From an uncultured Burkholderiales bacterium (GTDB lineage Bacteria; Pseudomonadota; Gammaproteobacteria; Burkholderiales; Burkholderiaceae), in assembly GCA_946480465.1 (NCBI GenBank), contig CAMLJY010000031.1:1-64000 (forward strand): DNA of 64,000 nt, read 5' to 3'. Every line of letters starts with the position of its first letter. Within the stretch, counting starts at the first letter, position 1. The notes under the pieces are model-generated. The model ran no database searches, was not told the origin of the DNA, and was given only the letters and a program-made list of their open reading frames with translations. Position numbers and translations under genes: made by a program. This document shows positions 28,333-36,542 of the stretch, one piece after another.

Positions 28333-28395
28333 AAAGCCCCGCCGCTGAAGAGCGCCCCCACCCCGTGGGGATTGCGAGCCGGGGCTTTTGCTTTT
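28333..28395 (+). terminator. Terminator-like hairpin in the leader of the AAA+ protease operon
   Basis: AAAGCCCCG (28333-28341) pairs with CGGGGCTTT (28380-28388). An inner stem CCCCAC/GTGGGG (28356-28361 with 28365-28370) is capped by three bases. The 3' side continues TTGCTTTTC, a T-rich tract. It lies upstream of the first true gene at 28405, so it can act as an attenuator rather than an end-of-gene terminator. Confidence 0.65.
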
Positions 28396-28404
28396 CGGAA
28401 CCGA

Positions 28405-28647
28405 ATGAGTGCACAACTCCGTTCCCGCGCCCTCCAGGAGGGGCGGGTCAAGGCCCTGCGCCGCATGAAACAGCCGATGGCGCTGGTGCTCGAATCCAGC
28501 GCCGGCGCGCGCGACCCCGTGGCGCGCGCACTCGGCCAGCGTGGCTTGCGTGGCGCCGGCCAACACATCCAGAGCCGCGGCGCCCAGCGCCGTGCTGACC
28601 GCGTGGCGCTGCAGGCGCTGCTGCGACGAGAGGATTGGGATGAATGA
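28405..28647 (+). CDS. Small basic protein preceding AAA+ protease
   Basis: An 80-residue, strongly basic, mostly helical protein (MSAQLRSRALQEGRVKALRR at the start, ALQALLRREDWDE at the end) with no recognised domain. Its last codons overlap the AAA+/M41 gene by 8 bp, so translation is probably coupled. The acidic WDE end contrasts with the Arg-rich body. Given the position it could be an adaptor, substrate or inhibitor of the protease. Lack of a strong Shine-Dalgarno and short length leave some doubt. Confidence 0.6.
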   Translation: MSAQLRSRALQEGRVKALRRMKQPMALVLESSAGARDPVARALGQRGLRGAGQHIQSRGAQRRADRVALQALLRREDWDE

Positions 28648-30559
28648 TTCCCCTGAACTGGGCGTGCCGCTGCGTGCGCCCCTGCGCGAACAGCTGGCGC
28701 AGAAGAACCAACAGCTGCAGGACATCGCCATCCAGCTCAAGACCGAACTGATCGGCATCGACACCATCATCGACCGCGTCATCGATTCGGTGCGTGCCTG
28801 GGTGCTGTTGCCCGAGCTGGTGTCGCGCCCCGTCGTCGTCTGCCTGTGGGGCCTGACCGGCACCGGCAAGACCCAGTTGGTGCGCCGCCTGGCGCAGCTG
28901 CTGGGCTTCTACGACCGGTTCGTCGAGGTGCAGATGGACGGCTTTTCCAACGGCGCCGGCTGGCGCGGCGCGCAGAGCATTTCGGGCATGCTGGCGCAGT
29001 CCGGCGTGCGCGAGGGCGAGCCGGGCATCCTGGCACTCGACGAGTTCCAGCGCTTTCGCACCATCGACGACAAGCGGCGCGAGGTCCGGGTCGAGCGTTA
29101 CCAGGACGTCTGGGGGCTGTTGTCCGATGGCCGCCTGCCGCCCGCGCTGTCGCTGCTGGGCGACATCGAATCGTCGATGGCCGAGGCCGCCTTCGATGCC
29201 GAACGGGCCGATGCCGGCGACGCCCAGTTGCGCTTCAAGCTGCGCCCCTGGGAGGCGCAGGAGCTGCAGCGCAACCTGAAGCTGGACGAGCCCTTGATGG
29301 AGATCATGGCGTGGACGCCGGAGCAGATCCAGGAGCGCCTGCGCGCCTTCCGCGAGAGCGGCCAGCAGCAGTGGGAGACCGACTACAGCCGCCTGCTCAT
29401 CTTCGTCTGCGGCAACCTGGACGAGATGTACGAGGACCTGGCCACCAGCGTGGACGATTGCGACAGCGACGCGGACATCTTCCACGCGGTAACGTCGAAA
29501 ATGAGCGTCATCGACGTCAAGCAGGCACTCAACCGGCGCTTCAAGCCCGAGCAGGTGGCGCGGCTGGGCAACGAGCACGTGATCTACCCCTCGCTGTCGC
29601 GCCGCGCGTACGAGCAGTTGATCGAGCAGGGCTGCGCCCGCTATGCCCGCGAGACCGAAGCGCGCTGCGGCCTGCACTTCGAGCTGGGGGCGAGCGTGCG
29701 TGAGCAGATCTACGCCAACGGGGTGTTCCCCGCCCAGGGCACGCGGCCGCTGTTCTCCTCGCTGCACGCCATCCTGGGGGCCGGCCTGGCCAAGGCGGCG
29801 CTGTGGGCGCTGGAACGCGGTGCCGAGGCCGGTGACGGCGTGGGCCTCAGCGCCGATGGCCGCAGCCTGGTCGCGCATTGGCGCGGCCAGTCGCAGGCCA
29901 TTGCCACGCCGTTCGAGATCACCCGCCTGCGCCAGCGCCACAACGCCGACTTCCGCGCGCTGCTGGCGGTGCACGAGGCGGGCCATGGCCTGGTGCACGC
30001 GCTGCTCTTCGGCCGCGCGCCGCAGGAGATCAAGATCAACGTGGCCAGCTTCGAGGGCGGGTACAACGCCTACGCCACGCGGAAGGTCTGGTCGCGCCGC
30101 AACCTGCTGGACTCGATCTGCACCAGCCTCGCCGGCCGCGCCGCCGAACTGCTGGTCTTCGGGCCCGAGTTGGGCTCCAGCGGCGCCGAGAGCGACCTGC
30201 GCAAGGCCACCCAGGCGGCGGCCCGCATGCTGCGCCACCTGGGCCACGGCACGCGCATCGGACGCACCGACGTGTGCACCGACAGCGAGGACAACCTGTG
30301 CACCGACGTGGAAGCCAGCAATGCGCCGATCGAAGCGCTGCTGCAGGCCGAGCATGCGCGCGCCACGAGGCTGATCGAAACCCACCGTGGCGCGCTGCTG
30401 GCGCTGGTGGATGAGCTGATGGCGCAGGGGCAGGTCACGCCGGCACGCTTCGCCGCGGTGGCGGGGCTGCCGTTGGGCAAGCCGGAAGATGCGCTGGATC
30501 CGTATGCGCAGGGCTTGGCGGACTTTCGGGTGGCGGGACGCGAGCGGTTGAGGGCGTAG
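28640..30559 (+). CDS. Soluble AAA+ ATPase fused to FtsH-type M41 metallopeptidase
   Basis: A 639-residue protein. Residues about 35-370 form an AAA+ module with Walker A GLTGTGKT (71-78) and Walker B ILALDEF (130-136); its surroundings (LIGIDTIIDRVIDSVRAWVL, VCLWGLTGTGKT, later NRRFKPEQVARL) resemble the Clp/HSP100 group more than the classic FtsH AAA domain. The C-terminal part is an M41 peptidase with HEAGH at 445-449 and the third zinc ligand Asp519 in GAESDLRKAT, as in FtsH. There are no membrane segments, unlike FtsH. It should be a cytosolic ATP-dependent zinc protease. It follows a small overlapping gene under a leader with attenuator features. Confidence 0.85.
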   Translation: MNDSPELGVPLRAPLREQLAQKNQQLQDIAIQLKTELIGIDTIIDRVIDSVRAWVLLPELVSRPVVVCLWGLTGTGKTQLVRRLAQLLGFYDRFVEVQMDGFSNGAGWRGAQSISGMLAQSGVREGEPGILALDEFQRFRTIDDKRREVRVERYQDVWGLLSDGRLPPALSLLGDIESSMAEAAFDAERADAGDAQLRFKLRPWEAQELQRNLKLDEPLMEIMAWTPEQIQERLRAFRESGQQQWETDYSRLLIFVCGNLDEMYEDLATSVDDCDSDADIFHAVTSKMSVIDVKQALNRRFKPEQVARLGNEHVIYPSLSRRAYEQLIEQGCARYARETEARCGLHFELGASVREQIYANGVFPAQGTRPLFSSLHAILGAGLAKAALWALERGAEAGDGVGLSADGRSLVAHWRGQSQAIATPFEITRLRQRHNADFRALLAVHEAGHGLVHALLFGRAPQEIKINVASFEGGYNAYATRKVWSRRNLLDSICTSLAGRAAELLVFGPELGSSGAESDLRKATQAAARMLRHLGHGTRIGRTDVCTDSEDNLCTDVEASNAPIEALLQAEHARATRLIETHRGALLALVDELMAQGQVTPARFAAVAGLPLGKPEDALDPYAQGLADFRVAGRERLRA

Positions 30560-30620
30560 CGCGAAGGGCGCCGGGGCACGGGCTGCGACAAGGCGAATCC
30601 GCGGCAGCCGATCGCTTGGC

Positions 30621-31526
30621 TCAGCCGGTGTCCCGGCCGGCCGCTCGCGCCGCCACGGCCAGCCGCGCGCCGCAGCGCCTGCAGCAGCGCGCGTCCGCCT
30701 CGTGGCCCACGAGACCGCACCGGTCGCAAGCCAGCGGCCGCCATTCGCCGCGCCGGCGCTGTTCGCCCATCTCCACGGTCACGATGCCGGTCGGCACGGC
30801 CAGCACGCCCCAGCCGAGCAGCATCATGGCCGACGCCACCAGGCGGCCGAGGTCGGTCTTGGGGGTGATGTCGCCGAAGCCGACCGTCGTCATCGTGGTC
30901 ACGGCCCAGTACATCGACACCGGGATGCTGGTGAAGCCGTTGCGCGGGCCTTCCACCACGTAGAGCACCGTGCCCATGACCAGCACCATCAGCAGCACGA
31001 AGCCGAGGAAGACCATGATCTTGCGGCGGCTGGCGACCAGGGCGGCGCCGAGGGCGCTCGATTCCGCCAGGTAGGCCGTGAGCTTGAAGATGCGGAACAC
31101 CCGCAGCAGGCGCAGCACGCGCACGGCGATCAGCAACTGTGCGCCAGGCACCAGCGCGGCCAGGTAGCTGGGCAGCACCGACAGCAGGTCGATCACGCCG
31201 TAGAAGCTGACCGCATAACGAAGCTGGCGCCGCACGGCGGCCAGCCGCGCCAGGTACTCGGCCGTGAACAGCGCGGTGAACACCCATTCGGCGCGGTCCA
31301 GCCACGGACGCCAGGCGGCGCGCACCTCGGACATGCTGTCGAGCACCACCACCATTGCGCTGAGCAGGATGGCGGCGATGACGACGATGTCGAAGGCCCG
31401 GCCGGCCGGCGTGTCCGACTCGAACACGATGGCATGCAGACGCCGCCGCCAGAAGGAATCGGGGCGGCCGAAGCGCTCGCTTTCAGTGCTGCCACCGGCG
31501 GCGTGGCGAACCAGGGGGGTGGACAT
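30621..31526 (-). CDS. Voltage-gated-type potassium channel with zinc ribbon
   Basis: A 301-residue inner membrane protein with six transmembrane helices. The S4-like helix carries regularly spaced arginines (VRVLRLLRVFRIFKL) and the pore loop has the K+ selectivity filter TTVGFGD. After S6 the cytoplasmic tail contains CDRCG-x(9)-CCRRCG, a probable zinc ribbon, which is unusual for bacterial Kv-like channels. It belongs to the ion transport (Kch-like) family. It is convergent with the AAA+ protease gene and divergent from the SIR2 fragment at 31762. Confidence 0.92.
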   Translation of the reverse strand: MSTPLVRHAAGGSTESERFGRPDSFWRRRLHAIVFESDTPAGRAFDIVVIAAILLSAMVVVLDSMSEVRAAWRPWLDRAEWVFTALFTAEYLARLAAVRRQLRYAVSFYGVIDLLSVLPSYLAALVPGAQLLIAVRVLRLLRVFRIFKLTAYLAESSALGAALVASRRKIMVFLGFVLLMVLVMGTVLYVVEGPRNGFTSIPVSMYWAVTTMTTVGFGDITPKTDLGRLVASAMMLLGWGVLAVPTGIVTVEMGEQRRRGEWRPLACDRCGLVGHEADARCCRRCGARLAVAARAAGRDTG

Positions 31527-31761
31527 GGGCGGATTCTGTACCGCGGTGGTCGGTGCCCGCCCAGCCCAGGGCCTGCTGCGATGCGCACGTCGGCATGCGC
31601 CGGGGTGTCCGTGGCCGGGGCGCGTGCCGAGGCCGTTCCTCGGCGGAAAACAGGGCGTGTAACCACGTCCTCGAGAGTCGGGATGACCGGTCCGGCATTC
31701 CGTGGCCCGATGAGGTTCTCATGGCTGACTGGCTGCACATTGAAGACATGGGAGATGTCGG

Positions 31762-32094
31762 ATGGAGACCACACTTGACAGCCCGGATCAATCATGGAAT
31801 CGACTGCGCAAGACGATTGCAGACCTCCAGGTTGCCGTCTTCCTGGGCGCTGGCGTCTCTGCCGCGAACTGCATGCCCAATTGGCGGGACTTCATTGGTG
31901 CATTGGGTGAGTGGACGCCGGAGCAGATGCAGACATTTCTGAAATCCGATCTGTCGCTCGAGTCGTTGTGCGAGATCGCCAAACGCAGAGTCGGCGGCGA
32001 GCGGTGGAGCGAGCGCGTCCGGAACGCGATCCAGGACCTGCGTCGCTTTCCTGGCCCGCCTCGGCAGGTCCTTCCGGAAGTCAGACACCCATAG
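31762..32094 (+). pseudogene. Truncated SIR2-domain gene (N-terminal fragment)
   Basis: A 110-codon frame whose first 90 or so residues match the beginning of SIR2-like NAD-binding domains: VAVFLGAGVSAANCMPNW holds the GAGxS loop at residues 29-33, and the helix WRDFIGALGE follows. SIR2 domains normally extend over 250 residues; here the frame loses similarity after about AIQDLRR (near 32046) and stops at 32094. GGGAGA before the ATG is kept. Many stand-alone SIR2 proteins of this kind are antiphage NADases. The following 370 bp contain no recognisable continuation. It may still be expressed as a short protein, but activity is very unlikely. Confidence 0.65.
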
Positions 32095-32466
32095 CGGCCA
32101 GACACCCAGCGTAGCGGCTCCCAGGTTCCTGATCCGATTCACTTCCTCGCTCTTCTCCCGCCGCATCACCGCAAAGTGCCGCCTGTCGGCCACCTCGCGC
32201 GCAACCCAATGAGGCCGACGCGAGCCGGAGCCGCGCATCCGCGCCGTCGCCGTTCATTTCGTGCCGTGCTGGGCGCGAACGGGCACTGATCTGGCACTGG
32301 CCAGGCACTGACCTGGCACTGACCGCACTGTGTCGCGGGTAAAGATCCTGCAAACGCATGGCGGTCGCTTCTGTCCGCTCGTTCGTGGGGGACGCGCATG
32401 AGTGCGCTTTCGCTCCCCGTAGACTCGCGCGCTCGAATTCGACACCGGTGGGTGGGGGGACGTTTG
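32095..32466. other. Gene-poor interval after the SIR2 fragment
   Basis: No convincing gene. A reverse frame across 31792-32238 has a segment (REVADRRHFAVMRREKSEEV) that looks protein-like but matches no family I know and runs antisense to the SIR2 fragment; it may be the remnant of another gene. Positions 32282-32330 carry an 11-bp tandem repeat. The interval looks like a deletion or recombination scar. Confidence 0.5.
32282..32330. repeat. 11-bp tandem repeat, about 4.5 copies
   Basis: GGCACTG recurs at 32282, 32293, 32304 and 32315, an 11-bp period with unit GGCACTGAYCT, plus a partial fifth copy. It is non-coding and lies between the SIR2 fragment and the promoter region of the lipoprotein gene at 32467. 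Confidence 0.85.
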
Positions 32467-34089
32467 ATGTCTTGGATGGATGGCGCCCGGCGCTTGGCCG
32501 TGTGCTGGATGCTCGCGGTCGCTTTCGGCATGACGGCTGGCTGCGCTTCGATCAACGTGGCGCGGGATCCGGCGAGTTCTCCGCCGGTGGCCGGCGAGTC
32601 GGTGGTGACGGTGAGCGTGACCGGCAACACCGCCCAGGTGACCGCGGTGGACACGATCACCGTGCGCCAGATCAATGTGCCGCCAGGCAGCAACGTGCGC
32701 GTGCTTCATCTTCTGAAGCAGGTGGCACCCGGCCTGTCGCGTGACACGTCGCTGTTCGTCGGCGTGCTGCCGGCAGGCGAGTACGAATTCAGCACCTTCG
32801 ACAATCACCAGACGCGGCGCTACCTGCACTTCACCGACGGCATGCGCAAGCGGCTGGGGAATTTCACGGTCAAGGAAGGCCGGCCGGTCGACCTGGGCCG
32901 GTTGATCGTCACGCCGCTGAACACCTCGGTGATGGTCGGGCGCAGTGCCGTGGCTTCTTCCAACATCGCGATGCTCCGGCGGTTTGCGCCGGAGCAGGCG
33001 CGCTTCATCCATTCCGAGCCGGAGCCCGGCTGGCTCGGGCCCAGGAGCGCGGATGACGAGGTGGAGGCCTACGCACTGCAGCGGCCCGTCGGTGCCGATG
33101 GCCCGGTTGAACTGGGGGATGGGCGCATCGCCGCCGGAAGCCGCCTGGGCAGCGTGCTGCTGCGTGGCAAGGACGGGCGCTGGCAGGTGCTGCGCGGCGG
33201 GGTGCTGGAGTCCTTGCTGCACGTGCTCCCGGTGCAACGGGCGGACGCCATGCTGGTCGCCGTCGGCGAGCTCAGCACGATGATGCGTCTGCCGCCGGGT
33301 GGCGATCGCCTGCTGCCCATCGACGCAGGCAACCTGCCGCACGGCACCCTGCTGTTCGTGGATGGGGATGACCGGCACGGCTGGTACGTGGCGCAGCAGC
33401 GCGACAAGCAGATCACCCTGTACCGTTCCGACAGGCTGGAAGCCGGGGACTGGAAGCCGCTGCGCAGCGAGTCGGTGGCCCTCGACTACTGGAACGGCGC
33501 GAACCATGCGTGGTTCTGGCGCCGGCCCGGCGGGCTGGGCTATGCGGTGTCGGCCGGGGCCTTGCACTTCCTGGATTACGCCAGCGGGCGGTGGACCAGC
33601 GTGAAGGCGCCCAACGACAGCCGCCTGCTCGGCGTGTCGCCCAATCCCAATGGCTCGCTGGGGATCCTCACGTCTCCCGGTGGTGGTTTCGGCGGCGTGT
33701 TCGCCAGCCTCTATCTCTCGAAGGACGAGGGAGCGAGCTGGCAGGAGATCAAGCCCGACTTCAAGGTCAAGATCTCACCCCCGCTGCAGACCGCTGCCGG
33801 CACCGTGCTGCTGCCGGGCGGTGTCTTCGGCGATCAGGAACTTCATGCCAGCCGTGACGGCGGCCTCAGCTGGACGCGGCGCGGCGAGTTCCGGCTCGAC
33901 CAGCGGCTGGTTCCGCTGCCGTCGGGCCAGCTGCTGGCGGTGAACATGGGCTTGTACGGCCTGTTCTCGATCCGGCATTCCAGCGACGAGGGCGTGACCT
34001 GGCGCGTCGAGTACAGCAATTTCGACCGTGCCGCGCACGAGGCCAAGGCCAAGAAGTCGCAAGAGACAGCAGCAAGAGACGAGAAATGA
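32467..34089 (+). CDS. Lipoprotein with BNR-type repeats
   Basis: A 540-residue predicted outer- or inner-membrane lipoprotein: signal peptide with lipobox TAGC. The body is beta-rich; near the C-terminus it has Asp-box (BNR) repeats SKDEGASW, SRDGGLSW and SSDEGVTW, the blades of a sialidase-like or YCF48-like propeller. No sialidase catalytic residues are evident. A G-rich Shine-Dalgarno supports the start at 32467. It overlaps the next gene by 4 bp (ATGA), so the two products are likely made together. Confidence 0.8.
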   Translation: MSWMDGARRLAVCWMLAVAFGMTAGCASINVARDPASSPPVAGESVVTVSVTGNTAQVTAVDTITVRQINVPPGSNVRVLHLLKQVAPGLSRDTSLFVGVLPAGEYEFSTFDNHQTRRYLHFTDGMRKRLGNFTVKEGRPVDLGRLIVTPLNTSVMVGRSAVASSNIAMLRRFAPEQARFIHSEPEPGWLGPRSADDEVEAYALQRPVGADGPVELGDGRIAAGSRLGSVLLRGKDGRWQVLRGGVLESLLHVLPVQRADAMLVAVGELSTMMRLPPGGDRLLPIDAGNLPHGTLLFVDGDDRHGWYVAQQRDKQITLYRSDRLEAGDWKPLRSESVALDYWNGANHAWFWRRPGGLGYAVSAGALHFLDYASGRWTSVKAPNDSRLLGVSPNPNGSLGILTSPGGGFGGVFASLYLSKDEGASWQEIKPDFKVKISPPLQTAAGTVLLPGGVFGDQELHASRDGGLSWTRRGEFRLDQRLVPLPSGQLLAVNMGLYGLFSIRHSSDEGVTWRVEYSNFDRAAHEAKAKKSQETAARDEK

Positions 34090-34793
34090 CAAGGCTTCCC
34101 AAGATCGCCGCCGCTGTGGTGCTCGCAGCCTTGCTTGCAACTGCCGCACGGGCGCAGGCGCCGGATCAGGCGCCCCAGGCAGCGCCCCAGGCAGCGCCCC
34201 AGCGGTCGCCGCAGATGCAGGATTGCGACGCCGCCTTGCGTGACCTCGGGTTGACCCAGCCCATTCCGTCGCTCGCGCTGGCATCGGTGCGGCGAAGGGC
34301 CTGCAACTGCCTCATTCCATCGCCTTGGCCTGCGGGTGATGCGGGCGCGTCAGCCGCGGCAGGTCACGGCGATGCTTCCGCGATGTCCGCCGCCATCTCG
34401 CGCTGCATCAGCGCGGCGATAGCCGCCGAGCCCCTGCCGGCCGTGCCTGCTCGAACGGTTCGGGCGGTGTCGGCCATCATCGAGTCGCCGGACCAGCGTC
34501 GATTCGTCCCCGCGTCGTTCAGCTTCGATGACTGCAGGAAGCGGCCGGAATACCCCGCCGGGGCGGCGCGGGCCGATGCAACGGGCAAGACGCGGCTGGC
34601 GTTTCATGTCGGCGCCGATGGGAAGCTGTTGGACGGTCGGATCGTCGGCTCGGCGGGCAAGACCTTGCCGCACAAGCTGCTCGACCTGACGGCGTTGTTC
34701 TCGCTGATGCAGTGCGGATTCAGGGCGGCCAGCCTGGATGGCGAAGCCATTGAGGGCAGCGCGCTGCTGGAGTACGTCTGGCGCCTGGAGTGA
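34086..34793 (+). CDS. Secreted protein with TonB-C-like domain
   Basis: A 235-residue exported protein (signal peptide AAAVVLAALLATAARAQA). A short QAPQAAPQAAPQ repeat, encoded by 12-bp DNA repeats (about 34170-34205), follows the signal. The middle carries cysteines (DCD, CNC, RCIS). The last 85 residues, RPEYPAGAARADATGKTRLAF through a VGADGKL segment to the end, resemble the TonB C-terminal domain family. Its start codon overlaps the stop of the BNR lipoprotein gene (ATGA), so the pair is translationally coupled. It has no membrane-spanning TonB N-terminus, so it is not a classical TonB. Confidence 0.7.
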   Translation: MTRLPKIAAAVVLAALLATAARAQAPDQAPQAAPQAAPQRSPQMQDCDAALRDLGLTQPIPSLALASVRRRACNCLIPSPWPAGDAGASAAAGHGDASAMSAAISRCISAAIAAEPLPAVPARTVRAVSAIIESPDQRRFVPASFSFDDCRKRPEYPAGAARADATGKTRLAFHVGADGKLLDGRIVGSAGKTLPHKLLDLTALFSLMQCGFRAASLDGEAIEGSALLEYVWRLE

Positions 34794-34897
34794 GCGGGGC
34801 TCGCCGTGAGCAGCGGTGGCTCGTTCCGCCGCGCGCGGCGCCTCGGCTTGCGGGCGGTGAGTGACGCCCAGGTCGCCGGTGTCGTCGGCCCGCTTCT

Positions 34898-35890
34898 TCA
34901 AGGGCCGGGATCGAAGGGCACCAGCACCGGCGGCAGGCGCAGGTCCTGGCGCCCGGCCGCGGCGAAGCGGGCCAGGTCGTCCATCGACGCCGGGAAGTCG
35001 TCGGCCAGGTAGGGCATGGGCTGCAGCGGGCGGTCCAGGCCGAGCGTGAAGTCGTCCCAGTGCACCGCCACCACGCGGCGTGCGCCGACGGCCACCACCA
35101 CCTCGCGCCACAGCTGGGCGCGGTAGTCGGCGCCTTGCTTGCCGAGCGCGCCGATGCCGAGGAACACCACGTCCGCATGGCGGCCGCGCAGCGCGCCTTC
35201 CATGAAGCCGGCGCTGCCTTGCACGAGAAAGGAGCGGCCACTGCGGTGCTCGACCAGCAGCGACCAGGTCTGGCCTTCGCGCCACTCGGCGGCGCGGGCC
35301 GGCGGGATCAGCGGCCGCAGGGTGTGCTCGCCGCCTTCGCCGGTGCTGAAGGGCGTGGGCGCGTGGCGGCTGGGGATGAAGTGGAGGCGCCAGCGGCCGA
35401 ACTCGACGCTGTCGCCGGGCGCGACCTTGCGCATCGCCGACTCGGCCAGGCCGGCGCCGCGACCGACGTTGAGGACCGATTCGTCGCCCAGCAGCAGCGC
35501 GCCGGTCTTGCGCGCCACCAGTGGCGCGTCCATCGCGTGGTCGTAGTGGCCGTGCACCGGCACTACGGCGGCCAGATGGCGCACTTTCAGCGCGGCCAGC
35601 GCGGCATCCACGGCGCGTTCGTCGGGAGCGATCTTCGAGAAGGCCACGCGCGTGAAGCCCGGGCGGGAGAAGAAGCCGTCGGTCATGATGGCCGTCTCGC
35701 CGTCGTCGAACACCAGCGTGCAGACGCCGGCGAACTGCACGCGAATGGGCACGCCCGGCGCCGCCGGCGGCAGGACCAGGGCGCTGTAGGGTGCCAGCGG
35801 CGGGCGCCGCTGCGATTGGATGGCGACGTAGGCCGCCGCCAGGACGAGCAGCAGGGTGAGCAGGGTGGCGGTGCGCTGGAAGGCCTTCAT
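34898..35890 (-). CDS. MBL-fold metallohydrolase, membrane-anchored or exported
   Basis: A 330-residue protein beginning with a hydrophobic helix (LLTLLLVLAAAYVAI) that is a signal anchor or uncleaved signal. The metallo-beta-lactamase motif is HGHYDH in VPVHGHYDHAMD, with later ligands in PSRHAPTPF and VAVHWDDF. The pattern resembles the UlaG/NAPE-PLD-like lipid or phosphodiester hydrolase branch. The substrate is unknown. It is convergent with the TonB-C-like gene. The region upstream of its start contains 12-bp tandem repeats. Confidence 0.82.
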   Translation of the reverse strand: MKAFQRTATLLTLLLVLAAAYVAIQSQRRPPLAPYSALVLPPAAPGVPIRVQFAGVCTLVFDDGETAIMTDGFFSRPGFTRVAFSKIAPDERAVDAALAALKVRHLAAVVPVHGHYDHAMDAPLVARKTGALLLGDESVLNVGRGAGLAESAMRKVAPGDSVEFGRWRLHFIPSRHAPTPFSTGEGGEHTLRPLIPPARAAEWREGQTWSLLVEHRSGRSFLVQGSAGFMEGALRGRHADVVFLGIGALGKQGADYRAQLWREVVVAVGARRVVAVHWDDFTLGLDRPLQPMPYLADDFPASMDDLARFAAAGRQDLRLPPVLVPFDPGP

Positions 35891-35950
35891 GGGGGCAGCG
35901 TAGCGTGGCCGTGTGTCGGGTCGTGCGTCCGGCCGGGTGTCGGGCCGCGG

Positions 35951-35986
35951 GATGGGTCGCGTGATGGGTCGCGTGATGGGTCGTGC
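35951..35986. repeat. 12-bp tandem repeat, three copies
   Basis: GATGGGTCGCGT at 35951 and 35963, then GATGGGTCGTGC at 35975, with more degenerate copies on both sides. The 280 bp between the MBL gene start (35890) and the small gene at 36171 hold only this repeat; no gene is evident. Confidence 0.85.
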
Positions 35987-36170
35987 GGTGGGCCGGTGGT
36001 GGGGTCGGAGGGGGCTCGTGGTGGGCTCGTAGTGGGCGCTGCATCAGACCCTGCGCCATCCGGCTGGTCGCGATGGGGCGGAAGCGCTGCCGATGGCCGC
36101 GGGCGGCCGGCCGGGGGCACGGCGCTTGCTGCCCGGACGGTTGCCGCAACGGACCACAGGAGCATCAGCC

Positions 36171-36512
36171 ATGGCACGCCCGTCCATCCAGCCCGAAGGC
36201 ATCCCGAAGCCCATCACCCCTGCCGCCGGCCCGGCCACCGATCCCGCCGATCTGGGTGATGGCGCCCGCACCGTCGAACCCCGGCCCGCGGCCGCCGCGT
36301 CCGGCACGGACTCGCGCGGGGCGGCCTCGGCGCGCGGCGACAAGCCCGCGGCGCGCGACGTACCGGTGGGCCTGCCGGGGCGCCAGCCATCCGACGCCGC
36401 GCCGCCACCGGACGACGAAGGACCGCTCGAATCGCTGGGCAAGGCCGTGTCCGCGCCCGTGCGCGAAGCGGGCCGCGGGTCGCCCGGGCGGCGCGGCGGC
36501 GCACCACGTTGA
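36171..36512 (+). CDS. Small disordered hypothetical protein
   Basis: A 113-residue protein rich in Pro, Ala, Gly, Asp and Arg with no predicted globular domain. The only helix-prone part is near the end (GPLESLGKAVSAPVREA). A good Shine-Dalgarno (AGGAG) precedes the ATG at 36171, and the stop is 30 bp before the YgjP-like gene on the same strand. Function unknown. Confidence 0.6.
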   Translation: MARPSIQPEGIPKPITPAAGPATDPADLGDGARTVEPRPAAAASGTDSRGAASARGDKPAARDVPVGLPGRQPSDAAPPPDDEGPLESLGKAVSAPVREAGRGSPGRRGGAPR

Positions 36513-36542
36513 GCGCCGGGCCGCGCCCCGGCCAGGCTGGGC

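Noticed and set aside
31792..32238. A 148-codon reverse gene across the SIR2 fragment
   Set aside because: It overlaps the SIR2-like coding part antisense; only its first 60 residues look protein-like and no family was recognised. Kept only as a possible remnant.
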